DNA of 64,000 nt from Gnetum montanum (GCA_015680685.1 MNCI01000920.1:62001-126000); one strand, 5' to 3'. Shown: positions 45,334-58,015, counted from the stretch's first letter. Translations and numbers: made by a program. The notes: a model not told the origin generated them from the sequence alone.

Positions 45334-45979
45334 GAGTCAGATGCAGGAGAGAAACATGGTTTGGATGCCATGTGTCTTGGGTCCCACAGAGTGCAAACAT
45401 GATTGTGCCATGTTGCTATGTGATGTTGTGTTGCAGTGTCACGTTGGTGTGCTACACTGCAGTGTGATTCTGAATGTGAAGCTTGTTGTACTGTGACCAC
45501 ACCGTTCAAGATGCATGTGCCAAAATCTAATAAACTACCATGTTTGTTACAAAGAATGCCAATAGTGAATGCAAAGTGGAGCCTGTGCTCCAAGACTACG
45601 TCTTCCTTACTCTTGCTAGTAGAGTCAAGCATAGGGACAACTTTGGGGATAATCAAGTGGGGTGAAAAATAAAGCAAACTTGCTAATTCTGTCCATTGAA
45701 GAAATGCCAAGATGGGAGTGACCATTGCCAACAAGTTCTGGGGCTAACCGAAGATGCTCTAAGGCTTTCATGTGAGTGTTACACTACTTACATTGCCCAG
45801 CATATGGGCACAGCATAAACACTCGCACACTACGTTGCCTAGCATAGCCGTCAGTCTTGAGAGGAATCTTGCCTACAAGCTGAAAAATATCTATTTGAAG
45901 CCTTGCTAGGCAAGAAACTGCAACCCTATCTTGCATGTTGAAAGGCCCTAGGACCTACGGAGTTCATCTTTGGGAATCT

Positions 45980-46600
45980 TGGGTGCTTTGTGTCCTTGCT
46001 ATGCTGTGCTATGCTATGCAGTGTAGCACAACATAGCAACTAGTGTGACATGAATTCCTATCTAATTTGCAATGCTTTATCAAGAAACTTTTCTTGGGGC
46101 CTGAGGGTGAAGTGGGATAGGTAGTCTTGGAGTTCTAAATGTGGCCAAGTGTAGTCCCTTTGCTACAAACCACTTGGTAGAGGACCTTTGTGCATTTTGA
46201 CCCTGTTACGTTGTGCTACGTTGCATAGTGTAGCACCCAATTTGGCTTAAATTTTAACTTACTTTGCAAAAATTTTGTCACAGAATGTCAATCATGTCCT
46301 AGTATGGCAGTAGAGCAAACCTATTTGATAGTTGAAGCATGGGCAAATATGCTTACTCCATTAGAGTCATCTGAGTAGGAGTGCAGCGTAGCACAGCGTA
46401 GCACTCAAATGAAAAGGATTCTTAATGAAATTTACCATATTTTTGCTATGTCACATTGCTCATGCATCAAGGATGAGGTGGGGCAAATATCTCAGAGGAT
46501 TGAGTCATTGTCAATCTACATCTTGGATGCCCAATCAGTCTTCCCAAGGCCTGTTACACTGTGCAACATAGCGTAGCATAACAGGTCTCACAGTTAGAAA
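45980..46600. repeat. CTATGC/GCATAG motif cluster in T3 U3
   Basis: Palindromic stretches such as TGCTATGCTATGCAGTGTAGCAC (46004 on), TACGTTGTGCTACGTTGCATAGTGTAGCAC (46206 on), CAGCGTAGCACAGCGTAGCAC (46383 on) and GCAACATAGCGTAGCATAAC (46562 on) recur every 100-200 bp. They are upstream of the TATA box. The same motif fills intron 1 of the T3 antisense gene. Confidence 0.65.
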
Positions 46601-46970
46601 ACTTGTTGAACTATTTTGCTCATCCCAAATACCTTTGATGGCTCCAAGCATGGTCCTTGGGTAGACCATCAGCCGGGTCAAGTGTTAAGCTAGGCAAGCT
46701 AGAGGGTGTAGCAAGCTTGTCAACCCGGGCGATAGAAAATTTTCCAGACTGTACAGTCTACCCCTAGTGCATCTTTCATGCAAACTAGCCTTGTGGCTGG
46801 GTGCCATGTTGATTGTGCTGTAGGGGTTGATAGGCAAGCTCAGAGGCAATATTGCAAGCATTAGGACTTCTAGGGTGCCATGTCATCTGCATGATCCATC
46901 ATGACATCATGCTTGTAGAGATCCTTGCCCAAACTCTAGGACTACTAAATCGTGAGAGTCCTAAAATTTA

Positions 46971-47047
46971 TGGTGTTTCAGTGGCTCCTCTTTGTTAACA
47001 TATAGAGGATTTTCCTAAGAGATGTTGACAAAGAATATGAAACACCA
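46971..47047 (-). promoter_or_regulatory. T3 polypurine tract inside inverted repeat
   Basis: On the - strand AACAAAGAGGAGCCAC precedes the LTR start TGAAACACCA. The outer arm TGGTGTTTCA (47047-47038) pairs exactly with the LTR terminus; the inner stem is CTTTGTCAACAT against ATGTTAACAAAG, a perfect match. Confidence 0.75.
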
Positions 47048-48439
47048 TAAAGAACAAGACAACAACACCACTCTTTAGTGCCTACTTGAACCACACTTCA
47101 CTACGTCTGAAAGTACTAGAAAAGTGATTGTAAGGTAAAGGGGGCAAGGGATGGATTTTAGGAAATAGGTTCAGGAAAGAAATGAATGTAAAATGCAACA
47201 CTTTAAAAAACTGTTGCCATAGCATGATCCCTCCTTGGAGTGCTTGTGAGGGAATTAGCATGCATGGGTGTCTTTCTTTGTTAGCCTTTGACCTCTCACC
47301 AGAGTGCTTAGAGATGGTTGATTTATGGCCAAAGTGATTGTAAAGCAGATGCTATGCCATTTGTGTTAGGAACTTGTCTCTTTTTTTGTGCTTTTCTTGC
47401 TTTTCTTTTATTGTACACCCATGTTCAATTGCAGACAAACTTGTCGTTGTTGCAGGACAGGTGTTTCCTTCTTGAGATGAGTTGTGTTACATCCATGTGG
47501 GGTTTTGACCTGCCTATAGATGCTTCCCATGGGATGAGTTACATAACATCCATCATGGACTTAGGGGGTTGGGCATGTGAAAGGGCTTTTTCTACATCAA
47601 GGAAGCTTACAAAGGGAATGTAAGAGACTGTAGGTATTGGAAACAGAGATTAAGTTGGCTGAAAGGAGAGTAGGACATGCACTCTTGAGTAGCTAGGCTA
47701 ACCGAAGTGGGTGCTTTGGAGTAATGTAGTGCCTTGCTCTCATGGTGAAACACATCTCTACATGACATCATCTTGGCTTTTATCTTGTAAACACAATAGA
47801 GAGAAAACTAGAAAAAAGTAACCATCGAGTGAAGTGAGGGCAAAGTCCTGCTTACTTTGGACACCGCTAGAGTGGCACGTGTGGTCTCTGAAGTGTGCGA
47901 TTTCCAAAGCAGGAAGGCCAACATAGATTATAGCAATAGTAGGCTGGAAAGGTTGGCATTGAAGAGACTAGGAGTGATGGTGATGTAGGTGCTCAAGATT
48001 CCTCCCCCAAGGAAAACATCATGCAGTCCAGCTGCAAGGGGAGAGTCCTAACGGCTGAACACCTTTGTGACTTAGGCGATGGTGAGGGTTGGAGGATGGC
48101 AACCTTGTGGCTAGGCCACAATATTGCTAGGACTCCAGCAGTAGGTGTTGATGGTGAGAGCTACTACTGAGGTAACTCGCTATGGTAGCAGTAGCTCCAG
48201 AAGGTCAACAAGATGTCAAACAACATCTCTGAAAGGTTAGCAAGATGCCAAGGGTAGTAATGTTACATGTGTTCTAGAGGGTTTTTCCTTAGCAATGTGA
48301 ACTGCATTCTATAATTGTAACGTCAAACCCCATGTTGTCCAGGAAGTTTGAAAGTGTGCATGCTCGCTTGTTCATAAGAGTCACATGTGTGCACTAGGGA
48401 GCATTGCACTACGAACCCAGTAAAGAGTCTTGGTAGACT
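47048..48439. other. T3 3' region
   Basis: Between the polypurine tract and the minisatellite. 47370-47770 is similar, in opposite orientation, to T0 1-540. No known domain; weak similarity at 48170-48280 to T4 63560-63640 (CAGTAGGATGCC type text) is also visible. Confidence 0.5.
47318..47623 (+). pseudogene. Small antisense frame conserved with T0
   Basis: A 101-codon frame on the strand opposite T3. From codon 36 (HVQLQTNL, LQDRC, MSCVTSMWGFDLPIDASH) it matches the T0 frame at 299-496. Two CAG acceptor-like sites precede LQDRC. Product unknown. It shares strand with the T3 antisense gene, so it might be part of a further antisense transcript. Confidence 0.35.
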
Positions 48440-48845
48440 GTTGGGTGTGCTAGTTTAAGGTACCAATAGACTGTGATGTGCTAGTTTAAGGTTGTAGCAA
48501 ACCACTACACTAGTTTAACATCATAGAGGATAGTGGATGGCTAGTTTAAGGTCATAGTGGACCATGCTACGGGTGCCAATTTTACATCATATCCCAAGGA
48601 TGTGTTGTGTCATTTTAACATAATAGAAGATGTTCTATGCCAGTTTATAGTCATAGTAGACTATCTGTGCCAGTTTATAGTCATAGTAGACTATCTATGA
48701 TAATTTATAGTCATAGTGGACTATTTGTCCCAGTTTATAGTCATAGCGGACTATCTTTGCCAATTTTACGTCATAGCAGACGATCTATGCCAGTTTATAG
48801 TCATAGTGGACTATCTTTGCCAGTTTTACATCGTAGTGGATGATC
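48440..48845. repeat. Minisatellite in T3 3' region
   Basis: Eleven or so units of 30-35 bp with core GCCAGTTTATAGTCATAGTAGACTATCT. The unit is clearly related to those of T1 (3510-3870) and T4 (63725-64000). Units at 48640-48800 are almost identical, so that part of the array is recent compared with the rest of T3. Confidence 0.85.
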
Positions 48846-48872
48846 TACTTACATTGCTTTGTATTTGATGTA

Positions 48873-51800
48873 ATCCTTTGTGTAAAACATAGTATGACTT
48901 GAGGTAAAAGTGGTTAACAGGATTTGCGAACTCATTGCCATCCATATGAGCTAGTTTGAATGCTTTGTTCTCATAGGCTTTCGTGACTATGAAAGGACTT
49001 TCCTAGTTGGCTAAGAATTTTCTTACTAGTTCATGAATAGCCTTGAGGACTAAGTCCCCCTTTTTGATTGGCTATTGATGTAGGTTGCAATGATGCTTTT
49101 GTCGTTGCTTGTCTTGGTACCATTCGATGTGACCAAGTGTTTGGGCACGATCCTCCTTTATGGAGTCAAGATCAATGATCCTTGACTTGTTGTTTTGAGC
49201 CTCATCTATAACTTTTGAGAGGATCATCCAAAGTGATGGAACCTACAATTCAAGAGGTAACACCCCTTCAGATCCATAAATAAGACTATAAGGAGTCTTA
49301 CTTGTAGTTGTTCTACATGTCATATGGTAAGCCCACAACACGTAGAGGATTTTCTCATGCCATCACCTCTTTCTGTTACTAAGTATCTTTTTTAGAAGGT
49401 TAATGATGGCCTTGTTTGTTGCCTCTACCTGATCATTCCCCTATGGGTAGTATGACGATGAAAAAGAGTGTTTGATTTCAAGGTTGTTGCAAAAGGTTTT
49501 AGTTTCCACGCTACTAAATTGTGGCCCGTTGTCCATCACAATAGTCATGGGAAGACCAAACCTTGTTACTATGTTATCTAGGAGAAAGTGGCAAACTTGT
49601 TGAGATGTGATCTTTCTCAGGGGAATAGCCTCTACCCACTTTGTGAAGTATTCAGTTGTGGTGATAATGAAGCTATGTCCTGTAGAAGACTTAGGTGTGA
49701 TGGATCCTATGATATCTAGTCCCCAACGTTGGAATGGCCATGTGATCTATGTAGGATGTAATTTGGTAGGTGACACATGTATAAGGTTTGCATGGTGTTG
49801 ACATACATCACATGTCCTAAATTTGGTGAGGCAATCGCATTCTATACAAGGCCAGTAGTACCCTAGGTGTCTGATTTTTGCTGCCATAGCCCTAGGAGCT
49901 ATGTGTCCCACACATAGTCCCTCATGGACTTCATTAACAGTTTTTTGTGCTTCTTCCCCACTAACACAAGCTAGCAGTATCCCATCAAAGGAGAGTTTGC
50001 ATAAGGTGTTATCTCCTATAAGGAAATATTGCCGTGCTCGCTTTCGTATTGCATCCTTTTGAGCGAATGTTAAGCTGTGTGGGGGTTCACCATGTTGGAG
50101 GTATGCTTTGATGTTGGCATACCATTCTTGGGTATCTGTTGCACTGATAGATGTGATGTGTGCTACTTGAGTAATAGGATCTGTGCATTCTATTATTGAA
50201 GCAGGAAAGGTGGCAAATAGATGTGATGACACATTTAATGCTAACATGGCTAGCACATCAGCTATAGTGTTCTCGTTATGAGGCACATGTTGAATGTCTA
50301 ATGTTGTGAACTGCTTTAGTAAATTATTGGCTAAGTTGCAATAAGGTTGCAAATGTAAAGCCTTGCAAGCATAGACTTCAGTGATCTAGCTGACAACTAA
50401 TTGCAAGTTTCCTTGGATTGTCAAATGTTGGATCTTTAGCTCTTGAGCTACTAGAAGGCCCCTAAGGAGTCCTTCGTACTCAGCTACGTTGTTCATGCAA
50501 AGGAATGTAAAATGATACACAAAGGGTCAAATTTCCCCAAAGGGAAATGTAATAACTATGGCGATGCTACCACCTCGTGTAGTTGGAGCGCCGTCAAAAT
50601 GTAAACAGGCTTCAAAATCAAATGGTATATAGCTTAGGCTATTGATATGCTCATCCAGAAATTTGGGTTCTATTATTGCCTGAGCATCAACGGGTGAAGT
50701 TGTAATTTGTGTGGCTATTTCTTGACCCTTTGTTGATGATTGTGCTACATAATGTAAATCAAATTCCGCAGTTATAGTTTTCCATCAAGCTATTGTACTA
50801 CTCTCATATAAGTTAGTTGTAATAGCTCGAAGTATGTTGCTCTTGCATATGATGTTAACTTTACTACGAAATAGGTAATGCCTTCACTTTTTTAGTGCAA
50901 ATACTAGGGAGAGACAATTTTTCTCTACCTCATTATACTTTACCTCATAATCTATTAATGCATGGCTTAGATAGTAGACTGGGATTTTAGATCCATCATC
51001 TCTTTTTGACATAGCAATGCAATAATAGATGTGTCAAATGTTGCAAGGTAGATGTAGAAAGGCCTATCCATTTGTGGTGGGTAAATAGTTGGGAGATGAA
51101 AAAGCTATTTCTTTAGGTTATTAAAGGCTTGTTGACATTAATATGTCCACTCAAAGTTGATGCCCTTCCTAAGAAAATGTTGCATGATGTGTAGTTTGTC
51201 TATCAACCTTGCGATAAACCTTATGATAAACTATACTCTACCTTGCAACTAGTGCAACTCTTTAAGGTTTGTAGGTGGTGCTAAGTTGATGATGACCCTC
51301 ACCTTATCAGGGTCCACTCGTATCCTTGTTTTCGACACTAAAAAACCTAACATGTGTCTGGTTTAACTTCGAAAATACATTTCTTGGGGTTGAGGCGTAG
51401 GTCATGCTTATGACAACATTGGAGAACTATATTGAGATTGTTGGGATGATCAATACCTTCCTTAGACTTGACTGCTATGTCATCAACGTAATCGTTTTAT
51501 CTCTCCAAGAGGTAGTCACTAAAAATATACGTCATTGCTCGTTGATAGGTTGCTCCATCATTTTTTAGTCCAAAGGGCATCATTGTGTAGCAAAAGGTTC
51601 CCCAAGGAGTCATGAAGGTGGTTGCCAATTGATGCTTTAGGTTTATACAGATCTAGTTATAGCCCAAGAACCCATCCATGAAGGACAGTAAGGCATGACC
51701 AGCCGTAGTGTCGATAAGTTAATTGATACTTGGCAATGGGAAGTCATCCTTAACCGTTGCTTTATTCAGGTCTCAAAAGTCTATAAAAATTCTTATACCT

Positions 51801-52294
51801 CCTATTTTCTTAGAAACTACAATGATGTTTGATACCCATTCCAAGTAATCAACTGCCCAAATGAAACTAGCTTGATAAAGCTTGGTGATTTTGTCATGTA
51901 CAACTAGTGCAATCTTTGGTTTGATTTTGCAAGTCTTTTTCTTGACTACCTTGACACATGGCTCTAGGATAATGTTGTGTTGTATGAGCCATGAGTCTAG
52001 GCCCGACATGTCATCATATGACCATGCAAACACTTTAACATTGTCATTGAGAAATTTCGAGATGTTTTGATGTACCTGTGGATGTCAATAAAAGGGTCCT
52101 CAGTCACATCCCCTACTTCTAGGTCTAGGGCATGGACTAGGTATTCAAGCTAGTCCATGGGTGCTTCTAAGGATGCTATGTGAATGTCACAAGAGGATAA
52201 TTCAAAGTCTACCAATTCTAGATTCAAGCATCTTGTAAATCTGCCATAGGGACCCATCAAGGTCAAAGGAAAACAAAGATCACCATGCATAGCC
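48873..52294 (-). pseudogene. pol: T3 pol (RT, RNase H, aRNH, integrase), decayed
   Basis: Collinear with T1 pol. Readable parts: linker and RT start (52033-51773, FAWSYDDMSGLDSW, ITKLYQASFIWAVDY), RT core in broken frames, and aRNH to integrase zinc finger (50352-49747: QHVPHNENTIADVLAM, HEGLCVGHIAPRAMAAK, CDVCQHH). Integrase and its C-terminal domain follow in fragments to NEFANPVNHFYLKS near 48880. More than ten stops occur. It starts about 670 bp from exon 1 of the antisense gene, which runs the other way. Confidence 0.8.
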
Positions 52295-52394
52295 ATTTTT
52301 TGATTGGACCTATCACAATAAGCAAATAGACCAAGTTAAGTGATACTTGTTTGAAGTAATATCATGTAATGAATATATGTAAATCAATAATGCA

Positions 52395-52680
52395 ACATAA
52401 GATAGTTGCTAGTTTAAGGTCTTACCAAACCACCACTATGCAAAATTTGTAAATTGAAATTGCTAGTTTAAGGTCTTAGCTGATCGTAAACATGTAATAT
52501 TGTGAGTTAAAGTTGCTAGTTTAAGGTTGTAGCAGACCATCATCAGCTCTAAAATGTAAGAAGAATGTTAAAATTGCTAGTTTAAGGTCATGGTGGATTG
52601 TAACTGAGCTACGCTATAAGTTAAAATTGCTAGTTTAAGATCTTGGTAGGCCATAACCATGTAAAATTTGTAGAGATGAA
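52395..52680. repeat. GCTAGTTTAAGGTCTTAGC minisatellite, RT side of T3 cassette
   Basis: Five or six units of 50-70 bp, each holding AAAATTGCTAGTTTAAGGTC with ATGTAA tails. It is the counterpart of 7441-7605 in T1. Confidence 0.7.
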
Positions 52681-52826
52681 GTGAAAATTTTGGTGGATCC
52701 ACTTGCTATGCTACAACTAAGTGTTATGCTGTAGTGGAAAAATGCTATGCTATAGTAGTGCTACACTGTAGGGGTGTTCTACATTATTTGGGACATGTAA
52801 GTGATAGTTTTTTTTACCGCGTTGGC

Positions 52827-52834
52827 TATAAATA
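52827..52834 (+). promoter_or_regulatory. TATA box of T3 antisense gene
   Basis: GGCTATAAATAGGGG lies 139 bp before the exon-1 ATG at 52966, on the same strand. The spacing allows a leader of about 110 nt. Confidence 0.6.
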
Positions 52835-52965
52835 GGGGATTACCCCCTAGTAAAATTGTCATTTTCATTGTTAGAGCCAACACCCAGAGCATAGCACAGT
52901 CTAGTTGAAAGAAAGTGTAACAAGTGTAGCGTAGCAGTTGACAGAGCCGATTTGTGAGCAAGGCA

Positions 52966-55900
52966 ATGGAGCACAAAAGAGAACGCAGGCATCAAGGACT
53001 TGCCAAGGTGGACAAAGTGAAGCACACTCTAGGATGCCTCTCTAAGGCACACATTGAGGAGCAGCCGGAGGCTCCATCTACTCAGTAAGTTGCTAGGTTA
53101 CTCTCGTTTTATTTATGTGATGTATTAGGTTAGATTACCATTGCTGTTACTATTTTTGCCATCACGGTCACCGTTGCTGCAACTATTGTCATTTCTTTTG
53201 TTGTCATTTTGGCTGCAGCGACCATGGCAATTGCTACACTATGGTTGCGCATGGTATCACCTCAGCCACCATTGTTAAGAATGGTCACTACACTATCTTA
53301 GGGGTTTGGGCGACTCTAGGTGACGTAGTGCATGCTCAGCATAGCGTATCGCCTTTATAAGGGATTGTTTGTTTGCAAAGTTTCAAGGCAGTGTAGCACA
53401 TGCCTAGCATTAGATTGTTCTAGTCATTGGCATTGTTATATTGTTACATTTTAGTTCTTGTTACACTATGCTATTATATTGATAGGCCCATTAGGTTGTT
53501 ACGCTAGCAATTTGTCATGCTGCTACATTGTTAAAGGCCCACTATGCTACCACGCTATTAGAGTGTTTTTCTTGCTACGTTGGCATGCCTATTATATGTT
53601 GTGCTTGTTATACTTATCATATTGTTACACTTGTTGTACTGTTTCATCTATTGTACTTGCCACTCTGTTACGCTGCATGTGGAGTGGTTGTCCTACTACG
53701 CTACACGTAACGTAGCCATTACTGTTGTACAAAGTGTGGCTACTATGCTACACTATATAGGACATGTTTGCCGTGCTATGTTATGTAGGGCATAGCTACT
53801 ATGCTGTGCAGAGTGTTCTTGTTATGCGCATAACACCCTACTACATGGCTACGCTATGCTATTGTGTCAAGGACTTACCGTTTTGTGCCTAAGGAAAATT
53901 TGTAAATGGAGGATCACACTAAGCTACATTAGTAATCATCACTTGAACATAGTGCTAACATTTGGTGCTTGGTCATGCAGGGTCATGTTGAAACCCGTTC
54001 TAATTGTCCTTGAGCTAGTAGGAGTCCTGTGCTGCCTCAGTGAACCTGTGGCCAATGTCCCCCCCTCCCCATGCATGGGTAGGGCATCAAGTGGTCTAGT
54101 TCTAGGAGGGTGCATGGGACTTCTTAGTGTTCCTTCTTTGCCATTTTAGTGTGATCGTGTCGTCACAATTATTAGCCAAAAAAGCCACTGTACTTATTGA
54201 AATGTTGTTGCCTGGGGCAAACCAGGGCATTCTAAAGTTCATGGCTGATGGGTTGATCGAAGGTGAAGGGGAAGAAGGCTCAAACTAGCACCCAAGGGGC
54301 TTGAGGTGCTTAAGTTGGATTTGGTACATGGCCAAATTCAAATGCTACCATTTATACAACACGTTGTATGTTGCTCGTCACATGGGTACCTACTTTCAGA
54401 ACCCACCTGGAACTATTTATTATGCCAACGGGTGAGTCCTGTGTAGATGTTTTAATCATGTTGCATCATTTGCCTTGTGCTAGTCAAAATGCTTACTGTA
54501 TTTTGCATGTTTCTAGGTTTTATATTGACTAGGATGGTCTTCACGGTAATACAAATACACTGGCATTAGCCCAAATGGCTTTTCAAGAGTTCTCCTCTAC
54601 TGGGAATGTGCATGCCAGTGTTATAGAAAAACTTTGGCTTGATTTCAAAACCTATCCAATCAATTATTCCAAGTTCTATCGAAAATGTGAAGAAGTTGGC
54701 TAGTTGGATAGCAAAAGGGCATCTTGCTGACTGCTTACCATAGAAGACATTCTGGTGGAAATTCCACCATTTCCTACACCCTTTAGACCTGGTATGTTAA
54801 ATGTGCATTTTTTTACATGCTCAAGTGATGATTTACTTTTGCTTTTGCTAATTGTTTTTGTTGGTTATTGCAATAGTGAGTGCATCGCAAGAGGTTACAG
54901 TGATCACTTCTAGGTGTGACAAGACCAACCTCTTCTTCAAGTATGGGGAGGTGGATGAGACTCAGTGTTGGCTTTGCAATGGGGCCGTAGCCATCCTGGT
55001 TCACAACATTCAAGAGGTTGGGCTCATGGATTTATTCTTGGCTATAAATCCAAGTGTCCTAGCTACAAAAATGCTTTCCCTAGTTGATTCCTTCTCCGAA
55101 AAGGTTGACCTCTTCCGCACACGGGTTCACAATGTGTAGGTGGTGTTTGAAATTAATGAAAAACTATTTGTGGATCTTTTCAGTGTCCCTTCTGATGGTC
55201 TCCCTATAGGATAAAAGTCTAGCAAAGATGCAAACCATCAAGGGGATATCGAGAAATGGCTAGGAAAAGCAAGGATCGAAAGAGGATTTACATCCATAAG
55301 GTCAAGATAGTAGTGGCCCAAATGGTTTAACCTATCTTCCATGTCCATGACTTCCCTAAGCTACTCTCCCAAGGGAAAATCCTTGGAGTAGGGTAGGCCT
55401 AGATAATGAGGGAGGTCATGGAGGAAGGGACTCACTACAATTGGGCCAGTACCTTTCTAAAGGCTTGCGTGATGAAATGGTCAAGCTTCGTGAGAAGCTT
55501 GATTCCTGTTTCAATGTGCATTATGCCTTCTTCGTAGCTTGCCTATGATGATTTGCAGAATTCCTAGTATTCCATGAAAATGGTGCCTGGGTACAACAAG
55601 ATTGTAACCAGATCTCCAAGCCATGGATTTGCTAGGTTTTTTTCACCACATGATCCCAAGACCCCCTAGAAGCTATTGAGGAATCACTTTCAATAACAAT
55701 GAGGGATTGGGTGGCACGATCCTTTCATGCCCAAGACAGTGTGGGAGAGGTGCCTTTAACACCAGCAATGTGTTAAGAAGAACATGGCTCATTGCAGAAA
55801 CTATGAAAACTAGGTGGCAATGTAAAAAGTCTCGTCTTGTGGAAGAACCTTCCCATACGAATGAAGAGAGGGGAAGAAAGCTGTGAATCAAAGTTCGCAA

Positions 55901-57587
55901 AGTGCAGCCCACAGTTGGTAAGTATGCTTAACTTTCTTATTAGCGTAGCACAATGTAGTGCCTATTTTATGTTGGAGTATCCTACTTATTTTGATCATGT
56001 TTTATCAGAAGAAGAAGAAGAAGAGAAAGAGGTTTTGGCCCATGGAGCATGGGTGCCTACTGAAGAGGAAGAAGAGGCCCTGATTGCAGAAGAAGAGGTC
56101 CCTATCATAGAGGAAGAGGTTCCTATTCATAACCTTTTTGCAGAATGTGCTTTAGTACCTAAGGGAAACATGAGTGTTGAGGATGCTGCCACACTTTTGA
56201 GTCAACTGGAAGGAGAGGGGCTACAATTTGATGTTGGTGAGTTTGATCACTTGCTTAAGAGTGTGTCGATGGGCAATCTCCCCACTATCACCCTTGAGGA
56301 TTTGCTGGGTAGGAGCATTGCACTGTCATTTGTCATTTTTCATTAGCTTTTTTGTTGTCCTCTCCATCATTGCTAACATGTTTTACTGTGCAGTGGACAC
56401 TGTTGATGCCCCTGACCCTTCTTCCTCGATCCATCTTCGACTATGGATCGAGACCCCCAATAAATTTACCTTTATGGAGGGGGTGGTCAATGACATGATT
56501 TAGGTAGATTGATCTTGAGATAGGTATGCTAAAGTTACTACATTAGGCTCTCTAAATTGTTACTACATTTCTATTATGGCACTATGACTAACACTCTCCC
56601 ATGTGTGATTGACAACTTCTCATCTCAAGTGGGATCCTAGGAAAATCGTTGAGGTTGATGCTATGCCTGAACTCCCTCCAAAGGTAGCCAAGGTGCCTCA
56701 TCATATATACAAGGAAAAGAGTAAATGTGCATTGTACTCAACATGCTCCTTATGGGAGTGTAGGCATGTTAATGAGGCCCTCTAGAATAGGATACAAAAA
56801 CTTGAGAAAGAGAAGGCCAACCAAGCTGCTAAGTTAGAGGACCTTCGATCCAGAAATGAATTTTTGTTGGCCCATGACACTAGTGATGGTAGTTGGCATA
56901 CGGCCATTATTGACTATGCAAGATATTGGACAACCATACGGAGTAAAAATGAGGCCACTCGCGAGATTATTAAACAGTGCATGCATATGGACCTTCTAGC
57001 TTAGAAGAACCAAGACTGGAAGGATTATAGAGTAAACATGTACAAATGGGGACAAGCATAAAAGAACCATAAGCATATGTATAAAATGGAATGTTCTATC
57101 TATCGTAAACAATACTGGGATGCTACTATTGAGTTACATACCCATAAGCTATTCCTTGATGTCATTGGTGCTTCCAAGGCCTATGAAAAGTTCATGCAAT
57201 AGGTGATGGTTAGTGAATCTCCCAAAAGGGAAATGACCCTACCTGCCGAGGAGACCACCACCACCACCTTTTCCCCAGGACCACCCAAATGGACAACTAT
57301 GGAAAAAGGGAAAGTTCCGACAAGTGCTGATATGGGAGAGGAGAATTGGGCCAACCTCACTGAGGAGGAGATCTTGCAACGTCTTGTGGCTGGCATGGAT
57401 AGGATACCCTCCAAAATGGATGCAAGGCCATCCCAAGTTAGTCACTTTTTGTTGTGTCATAGTTTATTTTATGAGAGCCTTTGTTGTAGTTTTGATTCAT
57501 TATTTTATTTTCTACCTTATGCAGGATGCAAATGGAGATATAGGACCCAATGGAACAAGAAATTGTGATGGTAACAAAGACTTATAG
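52966..57587 (+). pseudogene. T3 antisense accessory gene (decayed)
   Basis: Exons by homology and splice sites: 52966-53084 (119 nt, phase 2), 53981-54431 (VLIVLELVGVL; PPGTIYYA), 54517-54791, 54877-55917 (DKTNLFFKYGEVDETQ, LVDSFSEKVDLF), 56009-56308 (very acidic: EEEEEKE, EEEVPIIEEEVP), 56394-56523 (LWIETPNKFTFMEGV), about 56610-57436 (LKWDPRK, coiled coil, EEEILQRL), and 57525-57587, ending in TAG. Introns begin GT and end AG; the exon-7 acceptor is not certain. Stops interrupt exons 2, 3, 4, 6 and 7. The exon order and the short last exon (DANGDIGPNG) are as in T1. Position between PR and RT, antisense, is as in T1 and T2. Confidence 0.7.
53240..53870. repeat. CTATGC/GCTACAC motif cluster in intron 1 of T3 antisense gene
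   Basis: Intron 1 (53085-53980) holds more than fifteen copies of TGCTACACTATGCTA-like text, including TACTACGCTACACGTAACGTAGC at 53693 on and GGCTACGCTATGCTATTG at 53847 on. Further copies lie just upstream of the promoter (52700-52790). The motif is that of the T3 LTR U3. Confidence 0.65.
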
Positions 57588-57744
57588 TGTGGCAGGGCAG
57601 AATTTTTTTTTCTAAATTTAATTTTTAGTAAACATTATTGTATGGAATGAAATTTAATGAAAGGCATGGTGGACAATAATTATTTTATTTTAGCTAATCT
57701 ATTATTATTATTTTCATTAATGTATTTGGGCCCCTTGAGGGCCC

Positions 57745-58015
57745 CTTGTTTTAGTTTTAGGCCATTTCAGGTCGTGGCAATAGTTTAAGGCCATTTTAGA
57801 TCATTGCTTAATGAAAAAGGTTTTTTTTTTCTTTTTTTTTACTTTTATCTATTTTTTGAGAAGTGGAGTTGCCAGTTTTAGGCCTTAGCAGGCCGCGATG
57901 GTAGTTTAAGGCCATTCCAGGCCATTGCAATAATTTAAGGCCATTTCGGGCCATTGCAATAGTTTAAGGCCATTTCAGGCTATGGTGCTAGTTTAAGGCC
58001 ATCTCAGGCTGAAGC
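57745..58015. repeat. GTTTAAGGCCATTTCAGGCC minisatellite, protease side of T3 cassette
   Basis: Seven units of about 30 bp with core AGTTTAAGGCCATTTCAGGC. It lies between the last exon of the antisense gene and the protease end, as 12655-12935 does in T1. Confidence 0.85.

Larger units (their letters stand above)
44756..46980 (-). mobile_element. T3 3' LTR
   Basis: About 2.2 kb, ending GGTGTTTCA at the polypurine tract. A block at 44820-44900 (GGTCCGTGCGAGGG, CGGTCTGGTCGATTAG) matches T4 61120-61200. TATAAATA is at 45326-45333 (- strand). Between 45980 and 46600 are repeated TGCTATGC and GTGTAGCAC motifs. The left edge is uncertain by tens of bases. Confidence 0.7.

Noticed and set aside
48637-48843. 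68-codon frame with PVYSHSGLS repeats
   Set aside because: It is a translation of the T3 minisatellite.
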